Program-made: the position numbers and the translations under genes
The notes under the pieces: generated by a model
Told to the model about the DNA's origin: nothing
The model's input: only the letters and a program-made list of their open reading frames with translations
Database searches by the model: none
NCBI RefSeq assembly: GCF_045635475.1
Contig: NZ_JBJGXI010000002.1
Coordinates: forward strand, 62,001 to 126,000
Reading direction: 5' to 3'
Origin: JBJGXI01 sp045635475
GTDB taxonomy: Bacteria; Bacillota; Bacilli; Bacillales; Amphibacillaceae
Length of the DNA: 64,000 nt
Shown here: positions 7,998 through 16,320 of the stretch, one piece after another
How the letters are laid out: each line of letters begins with the position of its first letter
Position numbering within the stretch: position 1 is the stretch's first letter

Positions 7998-8699
7998 TCA
8001 CCTTTCTCCCGTAGTTCTCGCGTTCATAACGATTGAATCTAATTTACCCATTTCTACATCGATATTATCACTTACAACTTTATCTATGACGCCGTTCGTT
8101 AAGTTGATACTAGAATACAATGTTTCTGGATTTCCAATTGCGGTAATAATAAATGGAGCAGGATAAGCGGTTCCGTCAACCGAAATAACTGGTCCAACAC
8201 AGGAAATATAACTATCCTTAAAAAGGCGTTGGCCATTAATAGCAATTGCCTTTGCGCCAGCACTAAATAACTCATTAACAACCAAATGTACATGCTGTTC
8301 ATGTACCATGTATTGATTGGCATTTGCCTCTGATGGAATGTAGTTTGAATCTTTCAAAACTACTTCAACACCACTACCCTCAATCGGCAATTCTCCAGTA
8401 AACATCTGCAGTTTTTTTTTGGTTTCAACGTAGCTTCCAATCGTTTGTTTCTCTTCGCCAAGATTCGTTTCCAATTCTTGAATTTGCTTTCTAATGCCAG
8501 CAAGTTCATGTCGTAAATCATTATTTTTTTCTTCCATATTTATTAATTGCTGTCGGTAATAATAATCTTTTTCCCACTGTTGGTCTGAGAGTTGAACTAC
8601 TCTTGAACTAGTTTTTGTATGCTGGTAGCTGAAAGCAATGAGAAAACCAAATACTAACAGCACAAAAGCATAAATAACATGCCTACCCTTCACTTTCAT
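7998..8699 (-). CDS. ylxW: DUF881 family protein YlxW
   Basis: A 233-residue bitopic protein with one membrane helix (VIYAFVLLVFGFLIAFSY), a coiled coil (residues about 45-90) and a DUF881 domain with the motif GSGVEVVLKD and AKAIAINGQR. Its start has GGAGG and lies inside the divIB end, overlapping by 17 bases, so translation is coupled. It is paired with YlxX. The role is unknown, but the place between divIB and ftsA suggests an envelope or division function. Confidence 0.92.
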   Translation of the reverse strand: MKVKGRHVIYAFVLLVFGFLIAFSYQHTKTSSRVVQLSDQQWEKDYYYRQQLINMEEKNNDLRHELAGIRKQIQELETNLGEEKQTIGSYVETKKKLQMFTGELPIEGSGVEVVLKDSNYIPSEANANQYMVHEQHVHLVVNELFSAGAKAIAINGQRLFKDSYISCVGPVISVDGTAYPAPFIITAIGNPETLYSSINLTNGVIDKVVSDNIDVEMGKLDSIVMNARTTGER

Positions 8700-9486
8700 C
8701 TTGATCCTCCTTGGTCACAGGTTCTTCTTCGTTACTATTTACGTAAGGATCAAAATATGCGCCACCATCACTAATATAAATGATTCCTTTAATTCCAGGC
8801 TCCAGTTGCGATACAACAGATGGATAAGCTTTCATTGTATTAGAGAAGTTACGAATGGAACCCTCTACTTCATAACCATCGTTCATATATACAATTATTT
8901 TATATGGATTTCCGTCCTTCGGTTGCCAACTAATCTCCGAGATTAATTGTACAATACTATCAGGTAATTTTTTGATTTCTACTGCCATTTCTTGTAAATA
9001 GGTAGAGTTGCTAAACCCTTTAAGCAGTGGTGCATCACCATTTAAGTTTGACAATGAATTCGCAGTCAACAAATCTCCATTTTCTAATACAGGGATATAT
9101 CGATCTTCTTGTAAAATATAACCAATACGATTTAGTTCCGTAATCGAGATAACTATAGAGATAGGAAATTTCTTTCTAACCTCGACACTTTTTATTTCAG
9201 GATGTGCTTCTATATTTTCTATTACACTTTCTTTATTAACGACCCAATAATTAGATTCTTTTGTAATACCGCTTAGCGTTGTAATTTCTTCGTTGGAAAT
9301 AAATTTATTTCCTGACACTTCAATGTTATGTACATTGCTAAGGGGAGATTGCAAATAAATGATAAAAGAAATTAAGAGAAAGAAAACAGACAAATAAAAG
9401 ATCAAGCGTCGATTCGCTTTTTTCTTTCTAGCTTGTTTTAGCTTAGGAATACGATCTTCGATAGAAACGATGTTTTTATTTACCAT
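8683..9486 (-). CDS. divIB: Division protein DivIB (FtsQ)
   Basis: A 267-residue bitopic protein of the FtsQ/DivIB family. It has a basic cytoplasmic start (KLKQARKKKANRR), a membrane helix (LIFYLSVFFLLISFIIYL) and a POTRA domain beginning NVHNIEVSGNKFISNEEI. The beta domain and an acidic tail follow. It works with FtsL and DivIC to regulate septal synthesis by PBP2B and FtsW. In B. subtilis murG and murB precede it; here spoVE is directly upstream with a 136-base gap that holds a perfect palindrome. Confidence 0.95.
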   Translation of the reverse strand: MVNKNIVSIEDRIPKLKQARKKKANRRLIFYLSVFFLLISFIIYLQSPLSNVHNIEVSGNKFISNEEITTLSGITKESNYWVVNKESVIENIEAHPEIKSVEVRKKFPISIVISITELNRIGYILQEDRYIPVLENGDLLTANSLSNLNGDAPLLKGFSNSTYLQEMAVEIKKLPDSIVQLISEISWQPKDGNPYKIIVYMNDGYEVEGSIRNFSNTMKAYPSVVSQLEPGIKGIIYISDGGAYFDPYVNSNEEEPVTKEDQDESEG

Positions 9487-9522
9487 TCTGTCTATACTTC
9501 CCTTATATTAGTCTACACGCAA

Positions 9523-9549
9523 GTAAACGGCATACGAGATGCCGTTTAC
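9523..9549. repeat. Perfect 11-bp palindrome upstream of divIB
   Basis: GTAAACGGCAT (9523-9533) is followed by five bases and its exact complement ATGCCGTTTAC (9539-9549). Neither strand has a T-run behind it, so it is not a standard terminator. It lies 37 bases upstream of the divIB ATG, at the point where murG and murB are missing. It could be an operator, an RNA processing stem, or a weak terminator. Confidence 0.8.
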
Positions 9550-9622
9550 AGTTGATTTCCTATATAGATTATAACATATTTTGTAGTAGTTTAGTTCGTT
9601 TTAACTTTCAATACTCCGTGTT

Positions 9623-10735
9623 TTATAGTCGTGCATATCGGCTAACATTTAACAATACACCTACCGAGCAAAGCGTTAACGTAAGAGAAGAACCACCATA
9701 ACTCAAAAACGGCAGTGTGATCCCAGTTACAGGTATTAGCCCGATTACTACACTAATATTAATCATGACCTGTAATGCAATCATTCCTACAATACCTAAA
9801 CCTAGAAGACTGCCAAAAGTATCGGGAGCTCCTAAAGCGATACGAATCCCCCTCCATAACAGCAGTAAAAACAAAAGTAATACAAATGTACCTCCAATGA
9901 ACCCTAACTCTTCAGCTAATATTGCAAAGATGAAATCTGTTTGCGGTTCTGGCAAATAAAAAAACTTTTGTAAGCTTTGGCCAAGTCCCATTCCCATTAA
10001 TCCACCTGGTCCAATAGCATACAATGATTGGATAATCTGAAAACCATTACCTAGCGGGTCTTCCCATGGATTCAAAAAGGCAGTTATTCTATTAATTCGA
10101 TAAGGCGCAGAAATAATTAATCCCAAAAAACCGACTACCCCTAAAATACCAAGTCCAACAAAGTGGGAGATTTTCGCACCTGCAACGAACACCATAACCA
10201 GACAAGTTAAGATTAAGACTACCCCTGTCCCTAGATCAGGTTGCAGCATAATAAGTCCAAAAGGCACAAAAATAAGTAATAATGTAGGAATAAAGCCCTT
10301 TTTAAAGGAAGTAATATACTTCTGCTTGGCTGCTAAATATGTAGCTAAGAATATTATTAAACCAAGCTTCATAAACTCTGAAGGTTGTACACTAAAAGCT
10401 CCTACACCAATCCAACTCTGCGCTCCACCTCTTACCATTCCAACACCCGGAATTAAAACTGCAAGCAGCAATAAAAAACAAGCGATTAGAATATGTTTAG
10501 CATATTTTTGCCATGTCAAATAAGGTACATTCATAATGAAAAACATGGAAAATATCCCCACTATAGCGAATAGAAGTTGGCGCTTTGCAAAATAAAAAGG
10601 GTCATTAAATTTATACTCTGCCCAAATTGCCGAAGCACTATATACCATTACAACTCCGATTACTAGTAGCGCAAAAATAGATACTAAAAGCAATAAATCA
10701 GGTGCATGCTTTGCGTTATTTTTTGATCTTAACAA
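9623..10735 (-). CDS. spoVE: SEDS glycosyltransferase SpoVE (cortex synthesis)
   Basis: A SEDS-family lipid II polymerase of about 370 residues with ten membrane segments. Family motifs are GAQSWIGVGAFSVQPSEFMKL, NPWEDPLGNGFQIIQSLYA and LPEPQTDFIFAILAEELGF. It is closer to B. subtilis SpoVE than to FtsW throughout, and ends NVSRYARL like it. With SpoVD it builds spore cortex. A GTG at 10759 is possible, but the TTG at 10733-10735 has GGGGTG at good distance and gives the family's usual length. A separate ftsW lies at 49313. Confidence 0.93.
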   Translation of the reverse strand: MLRSKNNAKHAPDLLLLVSIFALLVIGVVMVYSASAIWAEYKFNDPFYFAKRQLLFAIVGIFSMFFIMNVPYLTWQKYAKHILIACFLLLLAVLIPGVGMVRGGAQSWIGVGAFSVQPSEFMKLGLIIFLATYLAAKQKYITSFKKGFIPTLLLIFVPFGLIMLQPDLGTGVVLILTCLVMVFVAGAKISHFVGLGILGVVGFLGLIISAPYRINRITAFLNPWEDPLGNGFQIIQSLYAIGPGGLMGMGLGQSLQKFFYLPEPQTDFIFAILAEELGFIGGTFVLLLFLLLLWRGIRIALGAPDTFGSLLGLGIVGMIALQVMINISVVIGLIPVTGITLPFLSYGGSSLTLTLCSVGVLLNVSRYARL

Positions 10736-10769
10736 TAAAAACACCCCATTTCCCAACACATTGGAACGT

Positions 10770-10790
10770 GGGGCTATTCGTACAAGCCCC
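10770..10790 (-). other. Short hairpin between murD and spoVE
   Basis: GGGGCT (10770-10775) pairs with AGCCCC (10785-10790) around a 9-base loop, right after the murD stop. There is no T-run, so it may tune readthrough or protect the mur transcript end rather than end transcription. Confidence 0.4.
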
Positions 10791-12143
10791 TTACTTTAGT
10801 TTATGCACGGCATCCACAAACATGTCCCCTCTTTCTTCAAAAGTGCGATATTGATCCCAACTCGCACACGCTGGAGAAAGAAGAATTACATCATTGCTGT
10901 TTGAAACTTGAAATGCTTTATGCACGGCTTGTTTAACATTATCGACGAATTCTACGATTTCTATCCCTGCTTGTTCAGCTGTTTCCCTAAGTTTTTCTGC
11001 TGTTTGACCAAATACGATCATTGCTTTTACATGATGTAAATATGGAAGCAGGTCAAGAAAGCTATTTCCTCTGTCTAATCCACCTGCTAACAGGATTGTA
11101 GGTTGTTCAAATGCAGCGAGTGCTTTTGAAGTCGCTAGGATATTAGTTGCCTTAGAATCATTATAAAACAATCGTCCTTCCACATTGTCAACAAACTGAA
11201 GTCGATGTTTTACACCAGTAAAAGTTGTTAATACACGAACAATACCTTCGTTAGTAGCGCCACCAAGCTTGGCAGCAGCAATTGCAGCTAATATATTTTC
11301 TAAATTGTGCTTACCAACCAACGCAAGCTCACTTATTCTAATTATTTTTTCTTGTCTAAAGTAAATAAATCCCTCACCACACCATGCACCATTTTCGCAA
11401 GGTTTAAGTGTAGAGAAAGGAACTTTTTCTGCATGCGCATCTGCGACAAGTTCGGTAATTTTAGTATCATCTAAATTATAAACCACAAAATCTTCAGAAG
11501 ACTGATTTGCCAATATATTTCCTTTTGCATACATATAGTGATCAAATGTTTTGTGATAATCTAGATGAGCTTCAAACAAATTTAATAAAACAGCGATTTT
11601 AGGTTTAAATGTTTGCACACCTAACAATTGAAAAGATGATAACTCAATAACCATCGTTTCATCTGCATCCATTTGTTCCGCAACTTCGGTCGCTACATTA
11701 CCTATATTCCCTGCAATTGATACAGTTTTATTACTTTGTAAGAGCATTTCACTGATCAGGGTTGTCGTAGTAGTTTTTCCATTAGATCCTGTAATACCGA
11801 TAATGTTATCGGAAACCAACCTACCCGCAAGCTCAACTTCTGTAATAATTGGGATACCTCGTTTACTTGCTTCCATCACAAGTACATTCTCGTAAGGAAT
11901 GCCCGGATTTTTAACAAGTAGATCAATGCCATCTAAAGCCGTTACAGGGTGGCTACCAACGATTACATCGACACCTAGGCTAACTAATTCACTTATTACT
12001 GGATCGTCCTGAGACGTCTTTAAATCGTTGACACGAACCTTTGTGTTACTTCTCGCCAAAAGTCTTGCTGCAGCTGTTCCACTTTTAGCAAGCCCTAAAA
12101 CAAGCACATGTTGATATGGAAAATTTTCTAATGTCTTCTTCAT
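10791..12143 (-). CDS. murD: UDP-MurNAc-L-Ala:D-Glu ligase MurD
   Basis: A cytoplasmic ATP-dependent ligase of 450 residues that adds D-glutamate to UDP-MurNAc-L-alanine. The N-terminal UDP-binding fold starts HVLVLGLAKSGTAAARLL, the Mur ATP loop is GITGSNGKTTTT, and YNDSKATN and LLSPACASWDQYRTFEERG mark the C-terminal domain. The open frame runs 26 codons further into mraY, but the ATG of MKKTLEN overlaps the mraY stop (TAATG), the usual coupled arrangement, so that start is chosen. Confidence 0.97.
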   Translation of the reverse strand: MKKTLENFPYQHVLVLGLAKSGTAAARLLARSNTKVRVNDLKTSQDDPVISELVSLGVDVIVGSHPVTALDGIDLLVKNPGIPYENVLVMEASKRGIPIITEVELAGRLVSDNIIGITGSNGKTTTTTLISEMLLQSNKTVSIAGNIGNVATEVAEQMDADETMVIELSSFQLLGVQTFKPKIAVLLNLFEAHLDYHKTFDHYMYAKGNILANQSSEDFVVYNLDDTKITELVADAHAEKVPFSTLKPCENGAWCGEGFIYFRQEKIIRISELALVGKHNLENILAAIAAAKLGGATNEGIVRVLTTFTGVKHRLQFVDNVEGRLFYNDSKATNILATSKALAAFEQPTILLAGGLDRGNSFLDLLPYLHHVKAMIVFGQTAEKLRETAEQAGIEIVEFVDNVKQAVHKAFQVSNSNDVILLSPACASWDQYRTFEERGDMFVDAVHKLK

Positions 12144-13126
12144 TACACAAACACCTCGATATATACAGCAAGCACCGCAAAGATAAGACCAACAAACCAG
12201 AAAGTAGTTACTACTCTCCATTCAGACCAACCTAATAATTCATAATGATGGTGCAATGGACTCATTTTGAACACTCGTTTACCTGTAGTTTTAAAAGAAA
12301 TAACTTGAATAATAACTGATAATGTTTCTAAAACAAACACACCGCCAATAATGATTAACAAAATTTCCATTTTCGTAAGTATCGCTACAGCAGCAATTGC
12401 ACCACCTAAAGCGAGCGACCCAGTATCTCCCATAAACACTTTTGCGGGGTGAGCATTAAATACTAAGAAGCCAAGTAATGCTCCAACTACAGCTAAGGAA
12501 AAAATCGTAATCTCAAATTGAGGAGTACCATACCATGCTAGGATGCCGAATGCACCAAATGCGATGGCTGCTGTCCCTGCTAGTAAGCCATCTAATCCAT
12601 CAGTAAGATTTACTGCATTTGATGTCCCAACTAATACAAAAATAATAAAAATTGCATATCCCCAGCCAAGATCAAATTGAATGTTTGTACCAGGTATTTG
12701 AATGTAAGTAGAAAAATCATTCATGTGTAATATAATATAAAAGAGGATTGAAATGACCACTTGACCCAACATCTTTTGTTTTGAAGTTAGACCAAGGTTT
12801 CGCTTTAACACCACTTTAATAAAATCATCTAAAAACCCGACTAACCCGAATCCAAGTAATACTAATAACAGAAGCATAATTTCAAAATTAAACGAGCCTG
12901 TATCAAATTTACCTGTCATCACTAAGGTTGTAACGGTCACACTCAATACAATCATTATTCCTCCCATTGTAGGGGTGCCCGTTTTCTTCATGTGGGACTG
13001 TGGCCCATCTTCCCTAATACTTTGTCCGAATTTCAATCTTCTTAAAAAAGGAATGAAAATAGGAGAAATTAGGACGGTAACTAAGAACGCTATTGCCATT
13101 GTTATAATTAATACGTAATCATTCAT
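12143..13126 (-). CDS. mraY: Phospho-MurNAc-pentapeptide transferase MraY
   Basis: A ten-helix membrane enzyme of 327 residues that makes lipid I from UDP-MurNAc-pentapeptide and undecaprenyl phosphate. The conserved aspartate motif GFLDDFIKV, the motif NLTDGLDGL and the histidine loop SPLHHHYELLGWSE are all present. The start is the ATG of MNDYVLI, which follows GGGAGGATGTACCA; an earlier in-frame ATG lacks such a site. Its stop overlaps the murD start. Confidence 0.98.
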   Translation of the reverse strand: MNDYVLIITMAIAFLVTVLISPIFIPFLRRLKFGQSIREDGPQSHMKKTGTPTMGGIMIVLSVTVTTLVMTGKFDTGSFNFEIMLLLLVLLGFGLVGFLDDFIKVVLKRNLGLTSKQKMLGQVVISILFYIILHMNDFSTYIQIPGTNIQFDLGWGYAIFIIFVLVGTSNAVNLTDGLDGLLAGTAAIAFGAFGILAWYGTPQFEITIFSLAVVGALLGFLVFNAHPAKVFMGDTGSLALGGAIAAVAILTKMEILLIIIGGVFVLETLSVIIQVISFKTTGKRVFKMSPLHHHYELLGWSEWRVVTTFWFVGLIFAVLAVYIEVFV

Positions 13127-13170
13127 TGGTACATCCTCCCTTACTTCCATACCCGTCCGCATGCAAATAA

Positions 13171-14529
13171 TTATTTTAATTCATCAAGTATCGTTTCCAA
13201 TTTCATGCCTCGTGAAGCCTTAAATAAAATTACCACTTCTTCATGCAAATATGGTTGAAGTTCGGCCAATAAGTGCGCTTTGGAATCTACATGGCTGACA
13301 GTAACATTATAACCAGATCTTGCAACTGCTTTAGAAATTTCATCGGCATCTTTCCCTATTGTGAATAATACATTAATTTCATCGGTTACCGAATCAGCTA
13401 CGGTTTGATGTAGCTTTTTACTATCTTTTCCTAATTCAAAAATATCACCAAGAATTAATACTTTAGTTTTAAAGTTGGGAAGTTGCTTTACAACTTCAAT
13501 TGATGCACGCATGGAAGTTGGTGAGGCATTATAAGCATCATTAATAATAGCTACACCATTTTTTCCAGAAATCATCTCTAAACGCATTCCGGTTAATTTT
13601 GTTTCTAAAAGGGCTTTTTTAATCTTATCTTCCGGAACCTTTAATTGTTTAGCAATTACAATTGCATAAGTTGCATTTTTAACATTGTGTTTGCCAAGCA
13701 TGTTTAACGTGTAGTCTTCACCCGTATTTAAATGAAAATTCATTTGGTTATCACTCATCGTACACTGCTGAACAATTACTGAATTCTCTTCGCCAAATCC
13801 ACAGCCTATCAATGTTAAAGGAGACCCCAACCCCCGTAACAAAGGCTCATCTCCATCGCAAACAACTACGCCATTCTTTTTCATGCCTACAAAAATTTCT
13901 GTTTTTGCTTGAGCAATTCCTTCTCTAGAACCGAGGTTTTCAAGATGAGATTCACCTATATTAGTAATAACGGCATAATCTGGTAAAGCAATTTCTGATA
14001 ATAATTGAATCTCGCCAAAATGATTCATACCCATTTCAAGAATGAGCACCTCTGTATCAGGTTTCATTGATAAAATTGTAAGTGGGAGTCCAATATGATT
14101 ATTGAAGTTCCCTTTTGTATATACCGTTTTGAAATGAGATTGTAGAACAGATCCAATTAAATCTTTTGTTGTTGTTTTGCCATTAGAGCCTGTAACACCT
14201 ACTACTATTGGATCTATCTTCTGTCGGTACTGATGCGCTAATTGCTGGAGTGCTGCTAGTGTATCTTCGACCAAAAAAATCGGAAAATCATTCGGTATGA
14301 AACGGGGTATTTCTATATCCTTTTGCCATATTGCAGCAACTGCTCCATTATAGAAAGCATCTTTAATGAACTTATGACCATCAAAGGACTCCCCCTTTAG
14401 CGGTATAAACAGCGACTTCGGTATTTCTTTTCGACTATCTGTATTTATTTCATTTATAGGTATGTGATCCGAAACTGCTCCTTTTGTATCAGGGAACAAT
14501 TCGAGTAAAAAATTGGTCGAAAAAAGCAT
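13171..14529 (-). CDS. murF: UDP-MurNAc-tripeptide D-Ala-D-Ala ligase MurF
   Basis: A 452-residue Mur ligase that adds D-Ala-D-Ala to complete the pentapeptide precursor. The ATP loop GVTGSNGKTTTKDL, the motif ILEMGMNHFGEI and NDAYNASPTSMRASI are characteristic of MurF. In B. subtilis murF sits with ddl elsewhere; here it lies between murE and mraY, 7 bases after murE, as in many other bacteria. This is one of the clearest order differences from B. subtilis. Confidence 0.97.
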   Translation of the reverse strand: MLFSTNFLLELFPDTKGAVSDHIPINEINTDSRKEIPKSLFIPLKGESFDGHKFIKDAFYNGAVAAIWQKDIEIPRFIPNDFPIFLVEDTLAALQQLAHQYRQKIDPIVVGVTGSNGKTTTKDLIGSVLQSHFKTVYTKGNFNNHIGLPLTILSMKPDTEVLILEMGMNHFGEIQLLSEIALPDYAVITNIGESHLENLGSREGIAQAKTEIFVGMKKNGVVVCDGDEPLLRGLGSPLTLIGCGFGEENSVIVQQCTMSDNQMNFHLNTGEDYTLNMLGKHNVKNATYAIVIAKQLKVPEDKIKKALLETKLTGMRLEMISGKNGVAIINDAYNASPTSMRASIEVVKQLPNFKTKVLILGDIFELGKDSKKLHQTVADSVTDEINVLFTIGKDADEISKAVARSGYNVTVSHVDSKAHLLAELQPYLHEEVVILFKASRGMKLETILDELK

Positions 14530-14536
14530 AATTCAA

Positions 14537-16009
14537 CTACTCCTTTGATACTTTCTGAATTGCTTCAGCTGCCACTTCTCTATCGTCAAAATCAATCGTT
14601 TTATCGTTTAATATTTGATACGTTTCATGCCCTTTACCGGCTATTAGCACGATATCATCACCCTTAGCCAAGCCAATCGCATAATCAATCGCTTGTTTAC
14701 GATCTAAGATAATTTCATAGTTCTCTTTCTCAATACCTGTAACCATATCTTTAACAATAACTTGCGGATCTTCTGACCTAGGATTATCAGACGTAATAAT
14801 TGCTAAATCAGCGTTATCTGAGGCAACCTTTGCCATCAACGGCCGTTTAGTTTTATCCCTGTCACCGCCACAGCCAACTACTACATATGTCTTACCGGTT
14901 GCAAATGAAGAAATTGTTTGCAGGACATTTTCTAGAGAATCCGGTGTGTGTGCATAATCAACAATAACGCCATACGATTGACCTAAATTAACAGGTTCAA
15001 ACCGACCATTGACCCCACTTATCTGTTCAATTGACTGTTTAAAAGTCGTTAGAGGAACACCTGCACAAACTGCTCCGCCAGCAGCAGCTAGAAGATTGTA
15101 AACACTAAACCTACCCATAAGCTTACTTGTTATAAGAATTTGTTCATCGAAAATATGGAGATTAAACTGACAGCCATTGGCGTCTAGCTTAATATTTGTT
15201 GCACGAATATCAGCATCAGATTCTATTCCATATGTTAGTACTTGTTGTGCCGTACTTTTTATTAATAACGCTGAAGAAGGATCATCTGCATTTATTACAG
15301 CATATTTTGGGTTTTCCTTGTCATAGCTCCCACCAAGTTGAGAAAACAACAAGCTTTTAGCGTGCAAATAATCCCCCATGTCCGAATGAAAGTCGAGATG
15401 GTCCTGAGACAGATTTGTAAAAATAGCAATATTGAATTCACAACCGTGTACTCTACCCAATGCTAGTGCATGGGAAGAAACTTCCATAATTGCTGTTTCC
15501 ACTTTATTGTCCTGCATTTTCCGAAATACCCTCTGCAGTTCCAGTGCATCTGGCGTAGTGTTCTGGACTGGAAAAGTCTCATCACCAATTTTCATTTGAA
15601 TTGTACCAATCAAACCTGTTTTTTGCTGATGTGTACGGAAAATTTGCTCTAATAAGTAAGATACAGTTGTTTTTCCGTTCGTACCAGTCACACCAACTAA
15701 TTGCAGATTATGCGTTGGATAATTGTAAAATTTATTAGCTATTATCGCTAATGCTCGAGTTGTATCACTGACGATAATAACGGGTATATTTACATCTAAA
15801 GATTTTTCAGCAATGATGGCGACAGCTCCATTTGCTTCCGCTTGCTTTGCAAAGTCATGACCGTCTACACGATACCCTTTAATACAAATAAATAAATCAC
15901 CATTCTTCACTTTTGTTGAATCTTTTTCGACTCCAGTAACGTCTATTCGATCAATATTGCCTGATAATTTATAATATTGAAGTGCTGTTGCGATGTCAGT
16001 CAATATCAT
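14537..16009 (-). CDS. murE: UDP-MurNAc-tripeptide synthetase MurE (meso-DAP type)
   Basis: A 490-residue Mur ligase that adds the third residue of the stem peptide. The ATP loop is GVTGTNGKTTVSYL. The substrate motif DNPRSEDP is the DNPR form linked to meso-diaminopimelate, so the wall is expected to be DAP type. The frame extends 25 codons upstream, but the ATG of MILTDIA has AAGGATG at proper spacing and is the family-like start. The 311-base gap upstream suggests its own promoter. Confidence 0.97.
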   Translation of the reverse strand: MILTDIATALQYYKLSGNIDRIDVTGVEKDSTKVKNGDLFICIKGYRVDGHDFAKQAEANGAVAIIAEKSLDVNIPVIIVSDTTRALAIIANKFYNYPTHNLQLVGVTGTNGKTTVSYLLEQIFRTHQQKTGLIGTIQMKIGDETFPVQNTTPDALELQRVFRKMQDNKVETAIMEVSSHALALGRVHGCEFNIAIFTNLSQDHLDFHSDMGDYLHAKSLLFSQLGGSYDKENPKYAVINADDPSSALLIKSTAQQVLTYGIESDADIRATNIKLDANGCQFNLHIFDEQILITSKLMGRFSVYNLLAAAGGAVCAGVPLTTFKQSIEQISGVNGRFEPVNLGQSYGVIVDYAHTPDSLENVLQTISSFATGKTYVVVGCGGDRDKTKRPLMAKVASDNADLAIITSDNPRSEDPQVIVKDMVTGIEKENYEIILDRKQAIDYAIGLAKGDDIVLIAGKGHETYQILNDKTIDFDDREVAAEAIQKVSKE

Positions 16010-16320
16010 TTCTACACATCCTTGTACATTGTTGTATGAGTTCCTAGTCCGTAAACAAATGATGTTGAACACTGTAAAATTCATTCATTTTTGCTTAACC
16101 TCAGTGTTTACTATCCATTACATATTTATATGCAAAGATTTACCTGCAAGAATACCATTTCTTATTATAACAGAATTTTTACAATAGAATATATTATCAT
16201 TTTCATTACAATAAAATTTAATGCCCTACTGAGACATCATCTAATTGGATTAAAATGTTACAAACAAGACTTTACAAATCATGTGTGAAAGTTTAATTTT
16301 GAAATCAATAAATTCTACTT
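16010..16320 (-). promoter_or_regulatory. murE upstream gap with candidate -10
   Basis: This AT-rich gap between spoVD and murE holds no open frame that looks real. On the minus strand it has a perfect -10 hexamer TATAAT (16164-16169), about 155 bases before murE, but no good -35 at the standard distance. I see no terminator hairpin after spoVD, so readthrough from spoVD into murE is possible. Confidence 0.35.

Noticed and set aside
12144..12221. Upstream extension of murD
   Set aside because: The 26 codons overlap mraY in another frame; the coupled ATG at the mraY stop is the family start.
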